Below, piece by piece: positions 1 to 5,127 of a stretch of 5,127 nucleotides of DNA. Position 1 is the first letter of the stretch; every line of letters starts with the position of its first letter. The position numbers and the translations under genes were made by a program. Location: NCBI GenBank assembly GCA_947624945.1, contig CANQMJ010000156.1, positions 1 to 5,127 on the forward strand, read 5' to 3'. The notes under the pieces were generated by a model. That model was not told the DNA's origin. It did not search any database and worked only from the letters and a program-made list of their open reading frames with translations. This DNA comes from an uncultured Clostridia bacterium. Lineage in GTDB: Bacteria > Bacillota > Clostridia > Oscillospirales > CAG-272.

Positions 1-107
1 AACCCCTCCCAAGAGCAACACCATATCTATTGTTTTCTTCTTTTGGTTCATTGGGTCATATCTATTGACATCGCAGATTTGCAGGCGCCTTTTTGTGCGT
101 CCGCCTC
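1..107. other. AT-rich non-coding region upstream of the secA promoter
   Basis: I see no supportable gene here. Two forward frames stay open from base 1 to stops near 118 and 133, but their codons are unlike the GC-ending codons of the genes downstream, and no recognisable protein tail results. A perfect 8-base palindrome, AGGCGCCT, lies at 83-90 and is followed by five T's. Being self-complementary it leaves no loop, so it is not a convincing terminator. In many Firmicutes the gene before secA is hpf, but nothing in these bases identifies it. The stretch is best read as the intergenic region ahead of secA. Confidence 0.5.
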
Positions 108-123
108 TTGCTATTTGACATCG
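22..123. repeat. short direct repeats around CTATTGACATCG
   Basis: CATATCTATTG occurs at 22-32 and again, exactly, at 57-67. The second copy continues as CTATTGACATCG (62-73), which recurs with one extra T as CTATTTGACATCG at 111-123. Two of the three copies therefore carry a perfect TTGACA box (65-70 and 115-120), exactly 50 bases apart. The copies could be remnants of a small duplication, or binding sites for a regulator in front of secA. The repeats are directly visible; any function is inference. Confidence 0.35.
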
Positions 124-136
124 GATGATGTATAAT
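108..136 (+). promoter_or_regulatory. probable sigma-A promoter for secA
   Basis: A perfect -10 hexamer TATAAT lies at 131-136. The best-placed -35 is TTGCTA at 108-113 (four of six matches), giving a 17-base spacer. A perfect TTGACA at 115-120 overlaps this spacer but sits only 10 bases from TATAAT. It could pair instead with TATAGG at 136-141 through a 15-base spacer. Transcription would start near 143, leaving an AT-rich leader of about 37 bases before the secA start codon. Confidence 0.55.
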
Positions 137-161
137 ATAGGGTACTATAAAAATAAATCGC

Positions 162-167
162 AAAGGA
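162..167 (+). promoter_or_regulatory. ribosome binding site that decides the secA GTG start
   Basis: AAAGGA ends 12 bases before the GTG at 180, slightly long but workable. The next in-frame candidate, ATG at 198, would be 30 bases away and would remove the conserved N-terminal residues (KIIDKMFG) seen in SecA proteins. The site and the protein alignment therefore both favour GTG. Confidence 0.7.
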
Positions 168-179
168 ATATTATATAAA

Positions 180-2963
180 GTGAAGATAATAGACAAGATG
201 TTCGGCACATACAGCGAACGACAGATAAAGAAGGTGCGCCCGATCGTCGACAGGATTGAATCGCTCGCGCCGAAATACTCGGCTATGTCGGACGCGGAAA
301 TGCTCGCCGAGACATCGCGGTTCAAGTCGATGCTCGCTGATGGCAAAACGCTCGACGACATTCTGCCCGAGGCGTTCGCGCTCGTGCGCGAAGCGTGCGA
401 CCGCGTGCTCGGCAAGCGTCCGTTCAACTGCCAGCTTCTCTGCGGCATACTGCTCCATCAGGGACGCATCGCCGAGATGAAGACGGGCGAGGGCAAGACG
501 ATAGTTGCGACGATGCCGTCGTATCTGAACGCGCTGACGGGCAAGGGCGTACACGTCGTGACGGTAAACGAATACCTCGCGCGAAGCCAGGGCGAGGAGA
601 TGGGACGCGTCCATGAGTTTCTCGGTCTGTCGACGGGACTAATAGTCCACGGTCAGTCGACGAAGGAAAAGCAGGCGGCGTACAACTGCGACATCACGTA
701 CTGCACGAACAACGAGCTCGGATTCGACTATCTGCGCGACAACATGGTGAAATACAAGGAATATCTGACCCAGCGCGGTCACAATTTCGCGATCGTCGAC
801 GAGGTCGACTCGATTTTGATAGATGAGGCGCGTACGCCGCTGATCATATCGGGTCCCGGCGAGGAGCCGTCCGACATGTACGAGCGCGCGGAGGAGCTCG
901 TGTCGCGTATGCGCCCGTTCGTGATAAAGGAGCTTGACGCGAAAGAGGACGTCGAGGACGTCATCGCCCGCGAGGGCGTCGACCCCGATTATATCGTCGA
1001 TGAGAAAAAGCGCACGACGACGCTGACGGCGAAGGGCATAGAAAAGGCGGAGAAGTACTTCGGCATCGACAATTTCGGCGACGGCGAGAACGCGTCGACG
1101 GCGCATTATGTGTATCAGGCGCTCAAGGCGCACGGCATAATGCACCGCGACATCGACTATATAGTCAACGACAGCGGCGTCATGATAATCGACTCGTTCA
1201 CGGGCCGTATGATGCCGGGACGGCGCTTCAACGACGGTCTCCACCAGGCTATCGAGGCAAAGGAGCACGTACAGATACAGAGCGAGAACCAGACGCAGGC
1301 GACGATCACGTTCCAGAATTTCTTCCGCATGTACGGCAAGCTGTCGGGCATGACGGGCACGGCGCTGTCGGAGGAAAACGAGTTCCGCGAGATATATAAT
1401 CTCGACGTCGTAGAGGTTCCGACGAACAAGCCGATGATACGCGTCGACCACAACGACATCGTTTATAAGACCGAAAAAGCAAAATACGACGCTGTCATAG
1501 CTGAGATCAAGCGCTGCCACGAAAAGGGGCAGCCCGTACTTGTCGGCACAGTGTCGATCGAAAAGTCGGAGGCGCTCTCAAAGAAGCTCAAGGGCGCGGG
1601 TATACCGCATACGGTCTTAAACGCGAAGTATCACGAGCGCGAGGCGGAGATAGTCGCGCAGGCGGGCAAATTAGGCGCCGTCACGATCTCGACAAATATG
1701 GCGGGACGCGGAACCGATATACTGCTCGGCGGAAACGCCGAATATCTCGCGAAGGCGCAGATGCGGCGCGAAAAGAACGAGGATGGCAGTGACAAGTACG
1801 ACGAGAGAATGATCGCGATGGCGACGGGCTCGGCGCAGTCCGTGTCGGAGGAAGTGCTCGCGGCTAGAGCTGTGTATCAGGAGCTTTATAAGAAATTTCA
1901 GAAGGACATCGAGCCCGAGGCGAAAAAGGTCTGCGAGGCGGGCGGTCTTTACGTTATCGGTACGGAGCGCCACGAGAGCCGCCGCATCGACAACCAGCTT
2001 CGCGGACGTTCCGGACGTCAGGGAGACCCGGGCGAGTCGCGGTTCTACATCTCGCTCGAGGACGACCTCATGCGCCTTTTCGGCGGCGACAGACTGTATA
2101 ACATCGTCGACAGGCTGAGACTGCCCGACGACGTGCCGATAGACGCGGCGATACTGTCAAATTCTATCGAGACGGCGCAGAAGCGCATCGAGGCGCAGAA
2201 CTTCAACAGACGTAAAAACGTCCTCGAATACGATGACGTCATGAACCAGCAGCGCACGATCATTTATAAGCAGCGCGCAGAGGTACTCGAAGGGCTCGAC
2301 CTGCACGAAAAGATCATAGCGATGATAACGGGCACTGTCGGCGAGGACGCGGAGGTCCATACGACGGGCGAGTCGCCGGACGTTTGGACGCTCGACGAGC
2401 TTCTGAACAATTACGCGGGCATACTGTTCGCGCGCGGCGACGAGAGCTATTCCAAAGAAGCGCTGTCGGCGATGAAGCCGCAGGAGATAAAGGAAAAGCT
2501 GACGGACAAGGCGCTCGAGATATACAAGTCGAAGGAGACGAAGTACGGCGAGGAGTGGATGCGCAACGTGGAGCGCAACGTGCTTTTGACCGTTGTCGAC
2601 CGTCACTGGATGGAGCATCTTGACGCGATGGACGACCTGCGCGACAGCATCAACCTCGAAGCGTACGCGCAGCGCAATCCGCTGACCGAGTACCGCATCG
2701 CGGGCATGAACCTGTTCGACCAGATGACGGACGATATACGCCGCGATACGACGCGAATGATCCTGTCGGCGATACCGCGCGAGGAATTCGAACGCCGCCG
2801 TCAGGCTGTGGTGTCGAGGAACGCGATTCACGGCACGAACGGTCCGATATCGACGGGCGAGAAAAAGGTGCCGGTGAAGAAAACGGCGGCAGAGAAGGTC
2901 GGAAGAAACGATCCGTGTCCGTGCGGGTCGGGGAAGAAGTACAAGAACTGCTGCGGAAGGTAA
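180..2963 (+). CDS. secA: preprotein translocase ATPase SecA
   Basis: SecA is the cytoplasmic and membrane-peripheral motor that pushes unfolded preproteins through SecYEG by ATP hydrolysis. The 927-residue product carries the full set of landmarks: Q-motif region (RPFNCQ, ending at Q85), Walker A MKTGEGKT at 100-107, Walker B DEVD at 207-210, the preprotein cross-linking domain at about 226-377, FRMYGKLSGMTGTA at about 382-395, motif V TNMAGRGTDI at 505-514, and the Q-x-x-G-R-x-G-R motif at 606-613. The helical scaffold begins near 640, and the two-helix finger region includes HWMEHLDAMDDLR at 809-821. The C-terminus is a SEC-C zinc domain with cysteines 913, 915, 924 and 925. It is longer than B. 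subtilis SecA (841), mainly because of an insertion of about 60 residues at 515-587, a feature known in clostridial and actinobacterial SecA. The complete tail indicates the housekeeping SecA rather than SecA2. The start is GTG; no key residue is missing. Confidence 0.98.
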   Translation: MKIIDKMFGTYSERQIKKVRPIVDRIESLAPKYSAMSDAEMLAETSRFKSMLADGKTLDDILPEAFALVREACDRVLGKRPFNCQLLCGILLHQGRIAEMKTGEGKTIVATMPSYLNALTGKGVHVVTVNEYLARSQGEEMGRVHEFLGLSTGLIVHGQSTKEKQAAYNCDITYCTNNELGFDYLRDNMVKYKEYLTQRGHNFAIVDEVDSILIDEARTPLIISGPGEEPSDMYERAEELVSRMRPFVIKELDAKEDVEDVIAREGVDPDYIVDEKKRTTTLTAKGIEKAEKYFGIDNFGDGENASTAHYVYQALKAHGIMHRDIDYIVNDSGVMIIDSFTGRMMPGRRFNDGLHQAIEAKEHVQIQSENQTQATITFQNFFRMYGKLSGMTGTALSEENEFREIYNLDVVEVPTNKPMIRVDHNDIVYKTEKAKYDAVIAEIKRCHEKGQPVLVGTVSIEKSEALSKKLKGAGIPHTVLNAKYHEREAEIVAQAGKLGAVTISTNMAGRGTDILLGGNAEYLAKAQMRREKNEDGSDKYDERMIAMATGSAQSVSEEVLAARAVYQELYKKFQKDIEPEAKKVCEAGGLYVIGTERHESRRIDNQLRGRSGRQGDPGESRFYISLEDDLMRLFGGDRLYNIVDRLRLPDDVPIDAAILSNSIETAQKRIEAQNFNRRKNVLEYDDVMNQQRTIIYKQRAEVLEGLDLHEKIIAMITGTVGEDAEVHTTGESPDVWTLDELLNNYAGILFARGDESYSKEALSAMKPQEIKEKLTDKALEIYKSKETKYGEEWMRNVERNVLLTVVDRHWMEHLDAMDDLRDSINLEAYAQRNPLTEYRIAGMNLFDQMTDDIRRDTTRMILSAIPREEFERRRQAVVSRNAIHGTNGPISTGEKKVPVKKTAAEKVGRNDPCPCGSGKKYKNCCGR

Positions 2964-2979
2964 AATATAAGATATAATT

Positions 2980-4050
2980 ATGATACCGAAGCATCTCGAA
3001 AGAGGCGACAAAATAGCGATAGTCAGCCTGTCAAGCGGTATTCTCGGTATGCCGTACTGCCGTCACGAGCTTGAGCTCGGCTTATCGCGTCTGCGCGAGT
3101 TCGGACTTGAACCCGTAATAATGGACAATGCGCTTGCGGGTGTTGACTATCTGAAAGAGCACCCTGAAAAACGTGCTGCCGACCTGAAGCAGGCGTTCCT
3201 TGACGACAGTATCAAAGCCGTCATGACCGCTATCGGAGGCGACGACACGTACAGAACGATACCGTATCTGTTTGAAGACGCGGAGTTCGTTCGCGCCGTG
3301 CGCGAGCATCCGAAGATATTCACGGGCTTCTCAGACACGACCATAAATCACATAATGCTGAACAGGCTCGGGTTGTCGACGTTTTACGGACCGTGTTTCA
3401 TCGCCGACATAGCGGAGCTTGACGCTGAAATGCTGCCGTACACGAGGGAATATTTTGAGAAATATTTTTCCGACGGAGCAGGGTACGAGATAAAATCAAG
3501 TCCCGTATGGTATGATGACAGGGAGAGTTTCGGTCCCGAACAGCTCGGTGTGCCGAGAGTTTGTCATACCGAGACGCGCGGATTTGAGACGCTGCACGGC
3601 GGCGGCAAGGTCACGGGCAAGCTGTACGGCGGCTGCATCGAGAGCATCTATGACGCGTTTACGGGCGCAACATACGAGGACGAGCCGGCTGTGTGCGAGA
3701 GATACGGCATATTCCCGACCATGGACGAGTGGGGCGAGAAGATACTGTTTCTTGAAACGTCCGAATCGAAAACCGCGCCCGACGCATTTGAAAAGATGAT
3801 GTATGAGCTGAAAAGACGCGGGATACTCGGCGCGGTCAAGGGTGTGATCGCGGGCAAACCGACTGACGAGACGTATTATGAGGAATACAAGGACGTTTAT
3901 AAAAAGGTGTTTTACGACATCGACACGCCAGTACTGTACAATGTGAACTTCGGTCACGCTCTGCCTCGGTGCGTGCTGCCGTACGACGCGGAAACGACCG
4001 TCGACTACGACGAAAAACGGATAGTCATAACGTCGCGCATGCTCTTTTGA
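2980..4050 (+). CDS. S66-family serine peptidase (LD-carboxypeptidase / MccF type)
   Basis: The 356-residue product belongs to peptidase family S66. Known members are LdcA, which removes the terminal D-Ala from murein tetrapeptides during cell-wall recycling, and MccF, which hydrolyses microcin C and related aminoacyl-nucleotides. The N-terminus GDKIAIVSLSSG (9-20) is typical. The G-G motif AIGGDD lies at 84-89 and the nucleophile elbow GFSD puts the catalytic serine at 118. The glutamate is E259 in LFLETSE and the histidine H326 in NFGHALP. The 67-residue Glu-to-His spacing matches the family (68 in MccF and LdcA, from memory). There is no signal peptide or membrane segment, so a cytoplasmic enzyme is expected. 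The longer middle region (W177, then GKLYGGCIESI at 213-223) resembles the MccF/YocD branch more than short LdcA, so the substrate is undecided. The ATG is 16 bases after the secA stop and lacks a good Shine-Dalgarno, suggesting co-transcription and perhaps translational coupling. Confidence 0.93.
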   Translation: MIPKHLERGDKIAIVSLSSGILGMPYCRHELELGLSRLREFGLEPVIMDNALAGVDYLKEHPEKRAADLKQAFLDDSIKAVMTAIGGDDTYRTIPYLFEDAEFVRAVREHPKIFTGFSDTTINHIMLNRLGLSTFYGPCFIADIAELDAEMLPYTREYFEKYFSDGAGYEIKSSPVWYDDRESFGPEQLGVPRVCHTETRGFETLHGGGKVTGKLYGGCIESIYDAFTGATYEDEPAVCERYGIFPTMDEWGEKILFLETSESKTAPDAFEKMMYELKRRGILGAVKGVIAGKPTDETYYEEYKDVYKKVFYDIDTPVLYNVNFGHALPRCVLPYDAETTVDYDEKRIVITSRMLF

Positions 4051-4072
4051 CCGCGATATATTATTGAAACTG

Positions 4073-4078
4073 AAAGGA
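4073..4078 (+). promoter_or_regulatory. ribosome binding site deciding a GTG start
   Basis: AAAGGA is 8 bases before the GTG at 4087. No ATG lies near the beginning of this reading frame, and the next in-frame GTG codons fall inside the first hydrophobic segment. The site therefore fixes the start. It is the same hexamer used ahead of secA, with better spacing. Confidence 0.75.
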
Positions 4079-4086
4079 AAGTCAAA

Positions 4087-4824
4087 GTGGGACTCGGCAT
4101 CCTCCTTTTCGGGTACGTGTTCGTGGCGCTGTTCACGTTCTCGCCCGTATATTTTGTCACCGACCTCGTCGGCGCGTATCTGATATTCGTCGCGCTCGGC
4201 AAACTGCGGCGTCATGCGCCGCGGTTCAAATATGCGGTCGTTTCGAACTACGCATATTTTATTATCGCGGCGGTGCAGTGCGTGTATACGTCGGTCAAGG
4301 TCATAGGACTGTACGACGGCGAAGAGCTTTTCGACCACGCGCTCGAGATATGCCGCCTCGCGGCGCTGTTTCTTTTGACCGTGACGATGCTGCTCGCGCT
4401 GTCGCAGCTCGCCTCGTCGGTTGGCGACGAAAAGCTGGCGGACAAGGGCAAGCGCAACGTGTATTTCTTTGTATTGAGTTACGTTCTCATGATCGCGTTG
4501 TCGCTCGACTTCGAGTTTATGCGTGATTTCAAGGCGGCGTTCTCCGCGTTCGGACTGATGTTCCGCATCCTCTGCGCGCTTCTCAACTGCGTGTACATAC
4601 ACAGCTGCTACATGTGGATATGTCTCGAGTCTGACCACGATATGGACAGGCTGTCGGCGGGGGACAGGTTCATCGGCAGGATAATGCCGAAAAAAGGCAA
4701 CAAGGACGCGGACGATATAGACGGTGTGGACACGGCGGCGGAGGTTAAGAAACCGCCGAAAAAATCGGCGCCCGAGCCGAAGTCGAAACCGCCGATAGTG
4801 CATCACAAATATAAAAAGAAATAG
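4087..4824 (+). CDS. multi-pass membrane protein of unknown function
   Basis: I cannot name this 245-residue protein. By eye it has about six hydrophobic segments, near residues 3-20, 24-40, 50-72, 88-110, 124-141 and 152-180. A probably cytoplasmic tail follows from about 181. The tail has an acidic patch (NKDADDIDGVD, 205-215) and then a Lys/Pro-rich end (220-245) finishing in KYKKK. Residues 23-37 carry the pattern F-V-T-D-L-V-G, then L32, A36 and L37, which recurs in the next gene and resembles the IDxLPDxxG-type segment of small uncharacterised clostridial membrane proteins; that last resemblance is from memory. No enzymatic motif is visible. It starts 36 bases after the peptidase gene with no terminator between, so it probably shares that transcript. 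Eight of its 14 isoleucines are ATA, in keeping with its neighbours, so nothing suggests recent transfer. Confidence 0.85.
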   Translation: MGLGILLFGYVFVALFTFSPVYFVTDLVGAYLIFVALGKLRRHAPRFKYAVVSNYAYFIIAAVQCVYTSVKVIGLYDGEELFDHALEICRLAALFLLTVTMLLALSQLASSVGDEKLADKGKRNVYFFVLSYVLMIALSLDFEFMRDFKAAFSAFGLMFRILCALLNCVYIHSCYMWICLESDHDMDRLSAGDRFIGRIMPKKGNKDADDIDGVDTAAEVKKPPKKSAPEPKSKPPIVHHKYKKK

Positions 4825-4841
4825 TTTTTGCATATATAAAA

Positions 4842-4855
4842 CGCCCGTGCGGGCG
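4842..4855. other. small GC hairpin between the two membrane-protein genes
   Basis: CGCCC and GGGCG flank a GTGC tetraloop, giving a five-base-pair stem. On the + strand it is not followed by a T-run, so it is a poor intrinsic terminator for the upstream genes. Read on the minus strand it is followed by TTTTATATAT, which looks more like a terminator, but no minus-strand gene is supported here. It may be a decayed or weak bidirectional terminator, or a processing or stability element. Confidence 0.35.
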
Positions 4856-4872
4856 AGGACGATATAATTTCC

Positions 4873-4882
4873 GAGGTGGAGG
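4873..4882 (+). promoter_or_regulatory. double Shine-Dalgarno before two adjacent ATG codons
   Basis: GAGGTGGAGG contains two overlapping sites. GAGGTG (4873-4878) is 7 bases from the ATG at 4886. GGAGG (4878-4882) is only 3 bases from that ATG but 6 from the next one at 4889. Both ATGs are in the same frame, so the alternatives differ by one methionine. A strong ribosome site here supports the truncated gene that follows. Confidence 0.75.
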
Positions 4883-4885
4883 TAT

Positions 4886-5127
4886 ATGATGTCGGTGCTG
4901 TTTTTGATATTGGCGGTCGTTATCTTTGCAAATCCCTACGTCGTGACGGTCGATTTTCTGCCGGACGCCGTCGGGTGCCTGCTCGTGTGGTTCGCGCTGA
5001 AGCATGCGGAGCCGTTTTCGCCCGAGCTCGAGGACGCGCGCAAGCTGTGGCTGCGTCTCGCCGCAATCACGGCTGTCGACGCCGCCGTGTTCTACATGAT
5101 CGGCACAGATGACAGGGTGATGATACT
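4886..5127 (+). CDS. membrane protein of unknown function, 3' end outside the window
   Basis: The frame is open from ATG 4886 through 80 full codons to the last base, with no stop, so the gene is cut by the window edge. The translated part has hydrophobic segments at about 3-20, 24-38 and 56-72. Between the second and third lies a charged loop (AEPFSPELEDARK, 41-53). It holds the pattern F24-L-P-D27-A-V29-G30, then L33, A37 and L38, which aligns without gaps with residues 23-37 of the preceding membrane protein. I infer that the two are distant relatives. The frame is preferred over the overlapping one starting at GTG 4876 because that one yields an arginine-rich, non-hydrophobic product, lies less well relative to the ribosome site, and ends at 5112. 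Function unknown; total length cannot be judged. Confidence 0.85.
   Translation, partial: MMSVLFLILAVVIFANPYVVTVDFLPDAVGCLLVWFALKHAEPFSPELEDARKLWLRLAAITAVDAAVFYMIGTDDRVMI

Noticed and set aside
83..106. possible terminator from AGGCGCCT with a following T-run, or AGGCG pairing with CGCCT at 102-106
   Set aside because: The palindrome leaves no loop, and the alternative stem is only five pairs around a 14-base loop that contains the T-run itself.
1..135. open frames at the left edge as the tail of an upstream gene
   Set aside because: Two frames are open but neither has the local codon style or a recognisable sequence, so neither can be supported.
639..1520. 293-codon minus-strand open frame inside secA
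   Set aside because: Low-complexity Arg/Val/Leu composition antisense to conserved SecA domains; a codon-bias shadow.
2971..2978. GATATAAT as an internal promoter for the peptidase gene
   Set aside because: No -35-like hexamer lies 16-18 bases upstream, there is no extended -10, and transcription would begin inside the coding region.
2157..3011. 284-codon minus-strand open frame over the secA 3' end
   Set aside because: Same Arg-rich shadow composition, antisense to the SecA scaffold and zinc tail, with no family features.
2980..4050. microcin C type biosynthesis and immunity cluster
   Set aside because: Only the S66 peptidase is present; no adenylating enzyme, exporter or short peptide precursor is seen beside it.
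3496..4833. 445-codon open frame on the minus strand spanning two plus-strand genes
   Set aside because: Its product is dominated by Arg, His and Val with no recognisable domain, and it lies opposite well-supported genes. GC-ending codons on one strand naturally suppress stops in one antisense frame.
4876..5112. plus-strand GTG frame of 78 codons at the right end
   Set aside because: Arg-rich product in a different frame from the better supported membrane protein starting at 4886.

Overview
The window looks like chromosomal DNA from a GC-rich member of the Clostridia/Firmicutes. The reasons are the clostridial-type SecA (SEC-C zinc tail, long insertion in nucleotide-binding domain 2), purine-rich Shine-Dalgarno sites (AAAGGA, GAGGTGGAGG), two GTG starts, and two small membrane proteins of a kind common and uncharacterised in Clostridia. 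This assignment is inference; there is no rRNA or other phylogenetic marker besides SecA. Codon use favours third-position G or C, yet isoleucine is often ATA.

Layout, all on the + strand. Bases 1-179 are AT-rich non-coding DNA with short direct repeats, a probable sigma-A promoter (108-136) and the secA ribosome binding site. 180-2963 is a complete secA, the ATPase motor of the general secretion pathway. 2980-4050 is a complete S66-family serine peptidase (LD-carboxypeptidase / MccF type) with its Ser-Glu-His triad visible. 4087-4824 is a multi-pass membrane protein with a Lys/Pro-rich tail. After a 61-base gap with a small GC hairpin, a second membrane protein starts at 4886 and runs off the end of the window.

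The gaps between the first three genes are 16 and 36 bases with no convincing terminator, so they are probably co-transcribed from the promoter ahead of secA. The functional link is loose: SecA exports envelope proteins, an S66 peptidase may trim cell-wall peptides or detoxify peptide-nucleotides in the cytoplasm, and the two membrane proteins have no known job. The most interesting local observation is that the last two genes share a gapless N-terminal motif (F-x-x-D-x-V-G-x-x-L-x-x-x-A-L) and so look like a tandem pair of related membrane proteins. I found no mobile element, CRISPR array, RNA gene or clearly new system; this is mostly an ordinary housekeeping region.
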